A stretch of 64,000 bases of DNA, taken from the NCBI GenBank assembly GCA_018268055.1, contig JAFDXF010000080.1, positions 1 through 64,000 of the forward strand, in the 5' to 3' direction. Source of the stretch: Bacteroidota bacterium. GTDB taxonomy: Bacteria > Bacteroidota > Bacteroidia > Chitinophagales > Chitinophagaceae. Both the position numbers and the translations under genes were made by a program. Positions within the stretch are counted from its first letter, which is position 1. Each line of letters begins with the position of its first letter. The notes under the pieces are model-generated. The model was not told where the DNA came from. It was given only the letters and a program-made list of their open reading frames with translations, and ran no database searches. Below are positions 36,601 through 45,329 of this stretch, one piece after another.

Positions 36601-38479
36601 TTTAGGTGAAGTACAGGCCTCTGTTAATTATAACCATTTAAAAAAAGAATTGAATTTTAAAGGGAACACATTGAATCAAGAAAACTTTCTTGGATTTAAT
36701 GGAAAAATAATTATTGGTGATGAATTAAAAGCAAAACAAAATAATTCCATTTCTATACAAGCAAAAAAATATCAGATCAAAGTATTAGAACGCTTTTTGG
36801 GCGACCTGTTTTCTGATATGCAAGGATATCTAACAGGTGATATAAAATTAAAAGGTGAATTTGATAACCTCGCTGTAACCGGAAAGGGTAATTTGTATGA
36901 CGCAGGAATGAAAGTAAATTTCACACAATGTTACTATAAAATAAAGGACACCGTTATTTCCATCACACCTGAAAAAATTAATCTTGATGGATTAGTACTT
37001 ACGGATACTGTAACCAAAAATCCTATTTATGTAAAAGGCGGTATCGAACACGAGTCGTTTAAAAACATGTTTTACAATCTTGACGTAACAACACAAAAGC
37101 CGAAAACCATTGGGAAAGAATTTAATAAACCCGTATTGCTATTAAATACAACTATTAAAGATAGTAAGCAATTCTATGGAAAAGTTTATGGCACAGGCTC
37201 ATTTTCATTATTGGGGCCGCAGTCGGAAATGTTTATGGATATTGATGCTGTTGGTCAAGCATTTGGAAAAGACAGCAGTCACATTGTAATTCCTCCTACT
37301 ACCGGTCGCGAATCTGGTGAAGCAGACTTTTTGGTAGAACGAAAGTTTGGAAAGGAAATGCAAGAAATTAATGCACCCACTAATTCAAGTAATATTATTT
37401 ATAATGTAAAAGTGACTGCTACACCTGCCGTGAATTTGGAAGTGCAAATTGATGAGCTAACCGGAGATGTGATTAAAGGACGTGGTACCGGTACATTAAA
37501 TATTATTTCCGGCACTGCAGAGCCCTTACAAATGCGTGGCCGTTTTGATATTGATGAAGGGAATTATCTTTTTACTTTCCAATCGTTTTTTAAAAAACCA
37601 TTTATACTGAAGAAAGGAAGCGACAATTACATAGAATGGAACGGCGATCCATATAATGCGATTGTAAATCTCACTGCTACATACACGGCGAATAGAGTAA
37701 GTTATGCACCATTAAAAAATTCATTGCCTTCATTAGATGATAAAGTTGCCAATGCCTATTCTGATGTATATGTAGTTGCCAAGCTTACCGATCAGTTGTT
37801 TAGTCCAAAAATTGAATTTAGTTTGGATTTCCCGCCTACCAGTGTTGCGGTGAATGATCCGGGCCTTGCATTTGGTTTAGAACAATTGCAAAAAAATGCT
37901 AATGAATTACAAAAGCAGGCAACCTATCTTGTTGTATTTGGTTCTTTCGCTCCGGTAGAATTAACGGCAAAAAATTCCATTCAAGAAATTACAAATAGTT
38001 TATCCGGTATTTTCTTTGGCGTAATCAATGAGCAAATCAAAAAAGTAATTACGGAAATTTTTAACTCTCCAAAATATTCTATCAACTTTAATAGCTCTGT
38101 TTACAATCGTAATGTCATTACACAAGGCACAGGACTGAATGTTGGTAGCGATGTAAATCTTACAATTGGTCGTTCATTTTTAAATGACCGAGTAATAATA
38201 TCTGTTGGTGGCACTGTAGAAGGCTTAAATCTGGTACAGAACACAGCCATTCAACAAGAAGCTCAAGGGTTGCTCAATGCAAATTTGGAGATTTTGCTTA
38301 ACCCTGCAGGCACATTTAGAGCAAATTTATTTTTCAGACAAAACACTGATTATTTAACCACCAGCACTACAGGGCCGGGCAGAGCTAACAAGTATGGGGT
38401 TGGACTTAGTTATCGAAAAGAAGCGGATAATTTTTGGAGATTATTTTTCAAGAAAAAGAGTGAAAAAGCAGTAAAATAG
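33665..38479 (+). CDS. tamB: TamB-like translocation and assembly module protein
   Basis: 1604 residues. An N-terminal signal anchor (VVGILLFLILAVWIFI) follows a few basic residues; the start is TTG at 33665, as no ATG is near. The long middle is repeated amphipathic beta-strands, as in AsmA/TamB proteins that bridge the inner and outer membranes. The C-terminal DUF490-type region shows GRGTGTLNI, GRFDIDEGNYLFTF and a late Gly/Asn strand block. TamB works in assembling or transporting envelope components, recently linked to phospholipid transport. Proteobacterial tamA is usually adjacent; no Omp85 gene is next to it here. Confidence 0.9.
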   Translation: MVLKIFKKILLWVVGILLFLILAVWIFINTDFGQNWIAQKITKRLSKDLHTNVSIKHVDFSLFNKMHLEGLMIEDQKGDTLLFAGDAKVRITDWFFFKKNIELKYIGLDNALIKLQRTDSVWNHQFLLDYFGGDTTSQTNKSGGTKLNLKEIELNNISLIQKDQWHGHDMQISLGQMNMNAQNIDFDTKTVVINSINIDKPFVWLSNYYGLDPLDSLDIPKQATIVADSMLKWNSAGWIANINKIKITNGTFKNDKKGIIPTAHFDGRHIEFTNAGIDINNLKWIKDTITANVSIATKERSGFEVKKLLTDAKFTPQQMAFSNLDIQTNRSTIRHYFSMSYKDMDDLSDFIHAVKLQANFDDSNIDSDDLAYFAPALKNWKKKFQLKGKAVGTIDAMKCSEMIVRTDGGTLLDGDISLTGLPEINETFIDLKAKNARTTYNDALSIFPAIKRMTVPDLRKLQFVDFTGNFTGFIRDFVAFGTIHTNLGALKSDLNLKLPNGKEPIYSGTLAADYFKIGTFLNSNDLGATSFNIKLMGSGFSDTKRNTTIDGNIGFIDFKGYRYNKINIKGTLDKNLFAGNASIEDSNVTIKNITGAVDLNKNEPHYNIKGNVATLFLKNLGLVNEDLSFKGNVDLDFSGNNLDNIIGTAKLNDAELLREGKHLPFDSLILTSQVFEHGRKLSVASNEFKADISGAYKINELADGFAWMLNKYYPSYFKVPKVIPQNQEINFDLSTYYFEDYVQLIHPKLSGFNNSRIVGYLNPDKNEFSMQDSIPQFSWGQYSFDEVNIHAKGDSEKLSLTGESRNFRLNDSLNFPLVNFTVNASKDSSHISLQTGANQALEKANINAWVITNNDGVSINLEPSDFTVNGKKWISEPDGQLIIKNNNPINGKLAFNEGDDKSGRQKIVISTIPSNNKEVNDITVALTNINLGDFGPYILPHNKLVGSVSGNVLVKNIFDSLQITSDDIRTKDLQLDKDSLGEVQASVNYNHLKKELNFKGNTLNQENFLGFNGKIIIGDELKAKQNNSISIQAKKYQIKVLERFLGDLFSDMQGYLTGDIKLKGEFDNLAVTGKGNLYDAGMKVNFTQCYYKIKDTVISITPEKINLDGLVLTDTVTKNPIYVKGGIEHESFKNMFYNLDVTTQKPKTIGKEFNKPVLLLNTTIKDSKQFYGKVYGTGSFSLLGPQSEMFMDIDAVGQAFGKDSSHIVIPPTTGRESGEADFLVERKFGKEMQEINAPTNSSNIIYNVKVTATPAVNLEVQIDELTGDVIKGRGTGTLNIISGTAEPLQMRGRFDIDEGNYLFTFQSFFKKPFILKKGSDNYIEWNGDPYNAIVNLTATYTANRVSYAPLKNSLPSLDDKVANAYSDVYVVAKLTDQLFSPKIEFSLDFPPTSVAVNDPGLAFGLEQLQKNANELQKQATYLVVFGSFAPVELTAKNSIQEITNSLSGIFFGVINEQIKKVITEIFNSPKYSINFNSSVYNRNVITQGTGLNVGSDVNLTIGRSFLNDRVIISVGGTVEGLNLVQNTAIQQEAQGLLNANLEILLNPAGTFRANLFFRQNTDYLTTSTTGPGRANKYGVGLSYRKEADNFWRLFFKKKSEKAVK

Positions 38480-38746
38480 AGCATAAAAAGCAAATTTTTC
38501 ACGATAATAAGAGCTTTTTCGTACGAAATTGTGTTTTTTACTTTTGAATATATCCATAAAAATTACACCTACATTGCAACATATAATGGTAATTTCAATA
38601 GAAAAAAATCGGCTCAAATAGGGCAATCTATATTAGGAAGTAAAAAAAAACATATAAAGCCTTATCTTTCAGGCAAAGAATGTTGATATTTACCTAATTT
38701 TAATCGGGAATTATTCCTTTTCTTTGCAACCGAAAACCAAAAATTT

Positions 38747-41700
38747 ATGCTTAAGAGAATAGTCTTCTTCTTTGCGATGACCTTGATGGTCAGTCCGTTG
38801 TTATTTGCGCAGATAACAACCTCTTCACTGAATGGCTCTGTAACAGGTGGTGTCAATGGTACTGAACCATTGGTAGGAGCAACGATTGTTGCGACACACG
38901 TACCTACAGGAACAAAGTATTCTACAACCAGTAAGAATGGCGGTAGTTTCAGTATTCAAAATATGAGACCCGGTGGTCCATATACAATTGAGATTACTTA
39001 TGTAGATCACAAGCCAGTAACGTATAACGATATTTATCTGCAACTTGCAGAATCGTTTATCCTTAATTCTGTAATGGAAAACAAAGATCAACTGGCAGGC
39101 GTAACTGTTTCAGCTGCCGGTCGAAGAACAAATGTGTTAAATCCAAACAGAACTGGTAATGTTACCAACATCAACTCCAGACAAATTGGTTTGTCTCCTT
39201 CTATTAACAGAAGTATAAACGATTTGACAAAAATTACGCCGCAATCAAATGGATCATCCATTGGAGGTGGTAACTATCGTCAAAATAATTTTACAATTGA
39301 TGGTGCTGATTTCAATAATAGCTTTGGTATTGGAACTAACCTTCCTGCCAATGGCGCTCCAATCTCAATAGATGCGATTGATGAAATTTCTGTAAGTATT
39401 AATCCTTACGATATTCGTCAATCTGGTTTTATCGGTAGTGCTATCAACGCTGTTACAAAATCCGGTACAAATACTTTCTCAGGCTCAGTTTACAAATATT
39501 TTAGAAATGAGCGTCTTCGTGGCCGTCGTGTGGATAAAACATACTTCACTAGAAACCCTGAAGATTTCAAACAATATGGTGTTCGCTTTGGTGGTCCATT
39601 GATTAAGGATAAACTTTTCTTTTTCGTAAACTACGAATCTGAAACACAACCGAAAACAATTAACTCAAACTTTGCTGCTACAGCAGGAGCACCTTATGGT
39701 AGTGCAAACAACATTGCAAGACCCACTGCTGATTCTTTAAATTATATCAGCAATTATCTGTTGAACAATTATGGCTATGTAACCGGACCTTTTGATGGTT
39801 ATACTCCTAATATTACACGTAAAAAAGTAATGGCTCGTTTAGACTGGAATATCAGTCGCAATCATAAATTTAATATTCGCTATAGCCAGGTAGAAGGTGG
39901 CGAACCAAATCCTGTGAGCACATCAGTAGGTGGTGCAGGAACTGTATCCGGATCTACTGCTACAAGACAAGCAATAACTGCACTTTGGTTTAAAAATTCA
40001 AATTATTTCCAAGGAGCTAATTTTTATTCATTTGCAGGTGAGCTAAACTCTAATTTCCGTGGATTATCTAATACACTTCGTGCTACTTATACTTATCAAA
40101 ATGACTCAAGAAGCACAGAAAGCCAAATTTTTCCACTTGTTGATATCATGAGTAATGGCGGAGGTTCTTCTACTCAAGCTATCACTGGTATCGGTTCTGT
40201 ATATACTACTTTCGGATATGAGCCTTTTAGCTTTGGTAATTTACGTAAAGTAAAAATGTATTCTATTGTTGACAATATCACATTTAAAGTAAATAAGCAT
40301 CATTGGACAATGGGTGGTCAGGTTGATTTCAACCAAACAATCAATGGCTTCCAGCGTTTCGCTACAAGCTATTATCGTTTTGCATCTTGGGCTGATTTTG
40401 CAAGTGCATTGGACCCTAACCCTGCTCTTCGTAAGTTGCCTACCGACTTTGCGATTACTTATTCATTATCTAAAAATTTCGCTCCTGCATTTTCAAGATT
40501 CGACTTCCGTCAATACTCTGCATACTTCCAGGATGAAATATATATGACGAAGAATTTCCGCTTAACACTTGGTGCACGTTTTGACTTGCCAACTTATCCG
40601 GGCGTTCCTCAGATATTAACACACCCATTAGTACTTGCACAAAACTTTGCGCAGGGTGAAAAAGTAAATACAGGTGTACTACCTAAAAGTGTAGTAATGA
40701 TTTCTCCACGCCTTGGATTCAACTGGGATTTATATGGCGACCGTTCTCTGCAAATTCGTGGTGGTACCGGTATCTTCACAGGAAAAATTCCTTTCGTATG
40801 GATTGTTAGCCAATCAGGTGATAATGGTATGATTCAAATTACGCAGGCATTCAATATGTATAATACAAACGGTACTTCAACCGGTGTATTAACGCCTGGC
40901 CCATTCAATCCAGACCCAGCAGCATATAGACCATCTACTGTTCCTGCTGCAGGTACTATTGTACCTTCTTCAGTTACAGCAATGAGTCCTACCTTTAAGA
41001 ACCCACAAACATGGAAATCAAGCATTGCAATAGATGCTAAAATGCCTTGGGGTGTAATTGGAACTTTTGAAGCTAACTTTAATAAAGACCTTAATACAGC
41101 ATTTTTTAGAAGTCCAAATTATATTGCACCACAAAACATGAACATTACAGGCTATCCTGATAACAGACCAATCTATGGTGCAACAAACCAAACTAGATTT
41201 ATCAATACATTAAATGCGGGTGGTCAGTTTGTAGCTGGTGGTTCTTCTGCATTTACTCCTGTTATCATTGATAATGGTAAAAGAGGATACAGCATGTATT
41301 TAACAGCTAAGTTTGAAAAACCTTTCACAAAAGGATTTATGGCTTCAGTAGCTTATACAAAAGCAATGGCTGCAAACTTGTTTGATGGTGGTGGCGACCA
41401 AGCACTTGGCGCATATCAAGGAACACAACAAGTGATGGGTTTGAATACGCCAAATTTGGCAGCTACGAACTATATCATGCCGGATCGTGTTGTAGCAACA
41501 GTATCTTATCGTAAAGAATATCTGAAGCATTTGGCTACAACAATCGCATTAGTATATCAAGGTTCAGCAGATGGACGTTTCTCTTATGTTTACAATGGCG
41601 ACTACAATCGTGATGGCGTAAGTGGAAATGATCTTCTTTATATTCCAACAAAAACAGAAGTGCAGCAAATGTTATTTGCTAATCAGACAGTAAACGGTGT

Positions 41701-42133
41701 TGTGTTTGATCAAACTGCTCAGCGTAACCTTTTTGAGTCTTATATTATGCAAGATAAATACATGCGTACTCATCGTGGTCAATATGCAGAACGTAATGGT
41801 GGATTGTTCCCATGGAGAAATCAAGTGGATGCTAAATTTATTCAGGATATTTTTGCTAAAACCGGTAAAAACAAGAATACGCTTCAATTCACTATTGACG
41901 TATTTAATTTAGGAAATCTATTGAATCCGGCTTGGGGTAAAGTAAAAACTATCAACGCAAGTAATATTTTAGTTCCTCAGAATATGTCTAGCGTTGTTCC
42001 CGGAGGTTCAGTAGTTCCTCAGTTCAGATTAGCTACAGCTAATGGACAAATTGTAACCAGAACTTTCAGAGATGTAATAAGCACTGCTTCTACATATTCT
42101 GTTCAGTTTGGTATCAGATATTTGTTCAACTAA
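38747..42133 (+). CDS. Oar-like TonB-dependent receptor with N-terminal carboxypeptidase-regulatory-like domain
   Basis: 1128 residues. Signal peptide ends LLFAQ; residues about 25-110 form a CarboxypepD_reg-like beta domain (PLVGATIVATHVPTGTKYST, FSIQNMRPGGPYTIEITY); then a plug-like region (INRSINDLTKITPQSNG, INAVTKSGTNTFSGSVYKYF); then a long beta-barrel. The protein ends in VQFGIRYLFN, an outer-membrane terminal strand with aromatic C-terminus. Such Oar proteins are the commonest large receptors of Bacteroidota; the substrate is unknown. No SusD partner is adjacent, so it is not a classical Sus locus. The 267-nt upstream gap has a TACTTTTG (38539) as a possible promoter element. Confidence 0.88.
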   Translation: MLKRIVFFFAMTLMVSPLLFAQITTSSLNGSVTGGVNGTEPLVGATIVATHVPTGTKYSTTSKNGGSFSIQNMRPGGPYTIEITYVDHKPVTYNDIYLQLAESFILNSVMENKDQLAGVTVSAAGRRTNVLNPNRTGNVTNINSRQIGLSPSINRSINDLTKITPQSNGSSIGGGNYRQNNFTIDGADFNNSFGIGTNLPANGAPISIDAIDEISVSINPYDIRQSGFIGSAINAVTKSGTNTFSGSVYKYFRNERLRGRRVDKTYFTRNPEDFKQYGVRFGGPLIKDKLFFFVNYESETQPKTINSNFAATAGAPYGSANNIARPTADSLNYISNYLLNNYGYVTGPFDGYTPNITRKKVMARLDWNISRNHKFNIRYSQVEGGEPNPVSTSVGGAGTVSGSTATRQAITALWFKNSNYFQGANFYSFAGELNSNFRGLSNTLRATYTYQNDSRSTESQIFPLVDIMSNGGGSSTQAITGIGSVYTTFGYEPFSFGNLRKVKMYSIVDNITFKVNKHHWTMGGQVDFNQTINGFQRFATSYYRFASWADFASALDPNPALRKLPTDFAITYSLSKNFAPAFSRFDFRQYSAYFQDEIYMTKNFRLTLGARFDLPTYPGVPQILTHPLVLAQNFAQGEKVNTGVLPKSVVMISPRLGFNWDLYGDRSLQIRGGTGIFTGKIPFVWIVSQSGDNGMIQITQAFNMYNTNGTSTGVLTPGPFNPDPAAYRPSTVPAAGTIVPSSVTAMSPTFKNPQTWKSSIAIDAKMPWGVIGTFEANFNKDLNTAFFRSPNYIAPQNMNITGYPDNRPIYGATNQTRFINTLNAGGQFVAGGSSAFTPVIIDNGKRGYSMYLTAKFEKPFTKGFMASVAYTKAMAANLFDGGGDQALGAYQGTQQVMGLNTPNLAATNYIMPDRVVATVSYRKEYLKHLATTIALVYQGSADGRFSYVYNGDYNRDGVSGNDLLYIPTKTEVQQMLFANQTVNGVVFDQTAQRNLFESYIMQDKYMRTHRGQYAERNGGLFPWRNQVDAKFIQDIFAKTGKNKNTLQFTIDVFNLGNLLNPAWGKVKTINASNILVPQNMSSVVPGGSVVPQFRLATANGQIVTRTFRDVISTASTYSVQFGIRYLFN

Positions 42134-42151
42134 AAGCGACAAATACTTAAA

Positions 42152-42190
42152 AGAGAGAGGCTGCCTTCAACAAGCAGCCTCTCTCTTTTT
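42152..42190 (+). terminator. Strong terminator of the Oar-like receptor gene
   Basis: A perfect 13-bp stem, AGAGAGAGGCTGC with GCAGCCTCTCTCT, 9-nt loop, then a T-run. Confidence 0.92.
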
Positions 42191-42238
42191 ATTTGATTGC
42201 AGGCAATCAATTTATAGTAAGATTATTTTCACCGTATC

Positions 42239-43051
42239 TTATTTCTTATTCCACCCCCATTTTAAAAATGCAGGGAATGCTCTTGCCCATGTAGGCACAT
42301 CATGACGGCCATCCGGTATTTCAAAATATTTTATATCAGCTTCCGTATAGCCTTTGGCAGTTAATTCATTTATTAAATCTAATGTATCGTCTATAGAGTC
42401 TATAATGCCATTATTATTTCGGTCTCTGGTTTCATCCATATTCCCGCACTCAAAGAAAAATTGTAACCCCTGTTTATACTTACCTTCCTTTATTTGATGA
42501 TGCATTATTCTATGTTTATTATCATCATAGTTTGGTAACTCTTGATCTACACTTCGCCACCATAAAGAGCCTGAAAATACACCTGCTCTGTTAAAAATAT
42601 CCGGATGATTCCATACTATATCTAAAGCGGAAAGAGCACCTAATGAAAAGCCGGCAAATGCTAACTTATCTTTTGATGCTTTTGGAAATTTATGTGCAAT
42701 GATTGGCAATAATTCGTGTAAAATAAATCGGGTATATAAATTGGCCTTATCGCCCCGTTCTTTGTAATCAGGGATGTCAGCTACACCATATTCTCGTTTT
42801 CGCTCAGGTCCACATTGAATACCGACACAGATTAAAGAAGCAATTTCACCACTGGCATACATCTTATCCAGAATTTCAGCGAAATCCATTCGTATCAAGT
42901 CCTGCCCGTCATTGATCAGCAGTATATCCGGTTGGTCCGCCAATTGATGCTTTTCCGGGAAATAGATATCTACGACCACAGGCCGTTTTAAATAAGTAGA
43001 GTTGATGATGTTCTGTTCTGTATAGATTAGTGGAATTCTTATCGAAGACAT
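42239..43051 (-). CDS. Esterase D-type alpha/beta hydrolase
   Basis: 270 residues, no signal peptide. The PF00756-type fold shows LINDGQDL near the front, the nucleophile elbow GFSLG (FAGFSLGALSALDI), VFSGSLWWR after it, a DRNNNGIIDSIDD loop with an EF-hand-like look, and the catalytic His in DGRHDVPTWARAF. It is probably a cytoplasmic carboxylesterase or a trans-esterase acting on a small-molecule ester. It is divergent from an ATP-grasp gene with 136 nt between, so the two may share a control region and function. Confidence 0.85.
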   Translation of the reverse strand: MSSIRIPLIYTEQNIINSTYLKRPVVVDIYFPEKHQLADQPDILLINDGQDLIRMDFAEILDKMYASGEIASLICVGIQCGPERKREYGVADIPDYKERGDKANLYTRFILHELLPIIAHKFPKASKDKLAFAGFSLGALSALDIVWNHPDIFNRAGVFSGSLWWRSVDQELPNYDDNKHRIMHHQIKEGKYKQGLQFFFECGNMDETRDRNNNGIIDSIDDTLDLINELTAKGYTEADIKYFEIPDGRHDVPTWARAFPAFLKWGWNKK

Positions 43052-43109
43052 ATCAGCAAAACTAAGGGTTTCTGATTTTTTAAAACCAATTGTAAAAATT
43101 CAATATTAG

Positions 43110-43141
43110 TTTGTTTTTGTGAAACTGATAAGATAAATTTG
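43110..43141 (+). promoter_or_regulatory. Bacteroidota-type promoter for the ATP-grasp operon
   Basis: A TTTG (-33) at 43110-43113, 20 nt spacer, then TAAATTTG (-7) at 43134-43141, close to the Bacteroidota consensus TTTG-N19-21-TAnnTTTG. The start codon follows 46 nt later. It is the clearest promoter in the window. Confidence 0.6.
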
Positions 43142-43187
43142 GAACAAGCAATTAATACAGTTATTTTCAACCAACAAAATAAAGTAT

Positions 43188-44141
43188 ATGAAGAAAATTG
43201 GAATCCTACATGGCAAAGAAAGATCTTTTCCTGAGGCCTTTGTGGCAAGAGTAAATAGTAAAAATGTAAACGGAATTATTGCCGAGCCTGTGAAAATTGA
43301 TAAGGCAATGCAAGGCGTGAGCAGTGGATATGCAGTGATCATTGATCGTATATCGCAAGACGTTCCATTCTACCGTACATGGTTGAAAAATGCTGCTGTT
43401 ACAGGTACTGCGGTTATCAATAATCCATTCTGGTGGAGTGCAGATGATAAATACTTTAATAATTGTTTGATGACAAAGATTGGTGTGCCGGTACCTAAAA
43501 CAGCAATCATACCTTCGAGAGATTTACCTGACGATACATCTAACGAATCGTTTAATAATCTTGCTTATCCATTAGACTGGGAAAATATTTTTAAGTATGT
43601 AGGTTTTCCCGCTTACATGAAACCTTTTGCAGGTGGTGGATGGAAGCATGTATATAAACTTACCGATCAAGAAGATTTTTTTACAAAGCATAGTGAAACA
43701 GGCCAATTGGTTATGTTGCTTCAAGAAGAAATTGTTTTTACAGAGTATTATCGTTGTTATTGCATTGGTGGAAAATATGTTCGGATCATGTCTTATGAGC
43801 CACGCAATCCACACCATTTACGTTATGTAGCAGATTTTAAACCATCTGCAGAAAGATTGCAACAAATGACTGATATTGTTCTCCGCATCAATAAATATCT
43901 TGGCTATGATTTTAACACTGTAGAATTAGCTGTAAGAGATGGCGTTCCGTATGCGATTGATTTTTGCAATCCAGCCCCCGATGCAGATCGAAACAGCGTA
44001 GGAGATGAAAATTTTGAGTGGGTGGTAGAAACATCAGCAAATTATGCCATTGAAAAAGCATTGGCTCAGAAAGATGATCAAGATAATCTGACTTGGGGTG
44101 AATATGTAAAGAGAAGCAGTAATAAAAATCCTTTAGTGTAA
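43188..44141 (+). CDS. ATP-grasp family ligase
   Basis: 317 residues, soluble. The N-terminal part (MKKIGILHGKERSFPEAFVARV) is a pre-ATP-grasp domain. The ATP-grasp domain shows a Lys in AYMKPFAGGGWKHVYKL, a QEEIVFTEYYR acidic segment, and the metal-binding Asp/Asn ladder in YAIDFCNPAPDADR. The fold makes acyl-phosphate intermediates and joins a carboxylate to an amine. The next gene, 15 nt downstream, is a GCS2-type ligase, which suggests the two act in sequence to make a peptide-like compound. The substrate is not known. Confidence 0.82.
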   Translation: MKKIGILHGKERSFPEAFVARVNSKNVNGIIAEPVKIDKAMQGVSSGYAVIIDRISQDVPFYRTWLKNAAVTGTAVINNPFWWSADDKYFNNCLMTKIGVPVPKTAIIPSRDLPDDTSNESFNNLAYPLDWENIFKYVGFPAYMKPFAGGGWKHVYKLTDQEDFFTKHSETGQLVMLLQEEIVFTEYYRCYCIGGKYVRIMSYEPRNPHHLRYVADFKPSAERLQQMTDIVLRINKYLGYDFNTVELAVRDGVPYAIDFCNPAPDADRNSVGDENFEWVVETSANYAIEKALAQKDDQDNLTWGEYVKRSSNKNPLV

Positions 44142-44156
44142 ATCCAAATTTTGATA

Positions 44157-45266
44157 ATGAGTTTAAATTATAAAAATTTTACATTGGGCGTAGAAGAAGA
44201 GTACATGGTACTCGACCCACATACTTTTGAGTTAAAAAGCCACGAACAAAAAATTGTACACGAAGGACAAAAAGCAATCAAAGACAAAGTAAAAGCAGAA
44301 ATGCATCAAGCCGTAGTAGAAGTAGGTACAGATATTTGTGCTGATGCCGACGAAGCTTTCAAAGATGTGGCGACCCTACGACATACAATTGGCAGTATTG
44401 CCGGCAATCTGGGATTTGCAATGGGCGCTGCAGGCACACATCCTTTCAGTCATTGGGAAAGTCAGTTGATTACGGATCATATTCGCTATAATGAAATTGT
44501 AAATGAATTACAAGATGCTGCTCGTAGTAATTTAATCTTTGGCTTGCACGTACATGTAGGTATGGAGAGCAGAGAAATGGCCAACCATATTGCTAATAGC
44601 ACACGCTATTTCTTGCCACATGTTTTCGCATTGAGTACAAACTCACCTTTTTGGGAAGGAAGGATGACGGGTTATAAATCTTTCCGAACAAAAGTATTTG
44701 ATAAATTTCCGCGTACAGGTATTCCCGATGCATTTGAAAGCATTGAAGCTTATGACAACTATGTGAAAATTTTGATCAAGACTAATTGCATTGATAATGC
44801 CAAAAAGATATGGTGGGATTTAAGAGTACATCCTTTCTTCAACACAGTTGAGTTTAGAATATGTGATATCCCAATGACGGTAGATGAAACTATCACGATT
44901 GCTGCATTGTTTCAAGCTATCTGTGCCCGTATTTATATGTTACGTTCCAAGAATTTGAATTTTATCCAATATTCAAGAGCCTTAGTGAATGAAAATAAAT
45001 GGCGTGCAAGTCGCTATGGAGTAGATGGACATCTTATAGATTTTGGAAAAGAAGAAGAAGTAAACACTCGTGCTTTAATCTTAGAGCTTTTAGATTTTCT
45101 AGACCCTGTTTTAGATCATTTAGGCAGCCGACACAGAGTAGTTAATGTTGTAAATATGCTTGAAAAAGGTACCGGTGCCGATAGGCAATTGGCGGTTTAT
45201 GAAAAAACAAAAAACCTTACCGAAGTAGCCAAGTACATCAATAGTTCATTTCTATCGGGAATATAA
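44157..45266 (+). CDS. YbdK-type carboxylate-amine ligase (GCS2 family)
   Basis: About 369 residues from the ATG at 44157; a TTG two codons earlier is in frame. The GCS2 fold is recognisable from LGVEEEYMVLD at the front, EMHQAVVEVGTDIC, NLIFGLHVHVGMES, and LRVHPFFNTVEFRICDI. Family members have glutamate-cysteine-ligase-like ATP-dependent activity with broad amine acceptance; the in vivo product is unknown for most. It follows the ATP-grasp gene by 15 nt, so an operon is likely. A strong terminator follows. Confidence 0.87.
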   Translation: MSLNYKNFTLGVEEEYMVLDPHTFELKSHEQKIVHEGQKAIKDKVKAEMHQAVVEVGTDICADADEAFKDVATLRHTIGSIAGNLGFAMGAAGTHPFSHWESQLITDHIRYNEIVNELQDAARSNLIFGLHVHVGMESREMANHIANSTRYFLPHVFALSTNSPFWEGRMTGYKSFRTKVFDKFPRTGIPDAFESIEAYDNYVKILIKTNCIDNAKKIWWDLRVHPFFNTVEFRICDIPMTVDETITIAALFQAICARIYMLRSKNLNFIQYSRALVNENKWRASRYGVDGHLIDFGKEEEVNTRALILELLDFLDPVLDHLGSRHRVVNVVNMLEKGTGADRQLAVYEKTKNLTEVAKYINSSFLSGI

Positions 45267-45288
45267 TTTGTAATGTTATAATACTCAA

Positions 45289-45325
45289 AAATAGCCTGCA
45301 CTAAACCTGCAGGCTATTTAATTTT
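45289..45325. terminator. Bidirectional terminator after the carboxylate-amine ligase
   Basis: Stem AAATAGCCTGCA with TGCAGGCTATTT, 7-nt loop, T-rich on both outer sides. It serves both the ligase and the convergent serine hydrolase gene. Confidence 0.85.
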
Positions 45326-45329
45326 TAAG

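Noticed and set aside
38480-38746. Possible small RNA or gene in the gap before the Oar-like receptor
   Set aside because: Only AT-rich sequence with a TACTTTTG element and weak hairpins; no coding frame or strong structure is visible.
42108-42305. Plus-strand ORF of 65 codons after the Oar-like gene
   Set aside because: It overlaps the end of that gene, the strong terminator and the 3' end of the antisense esterase.
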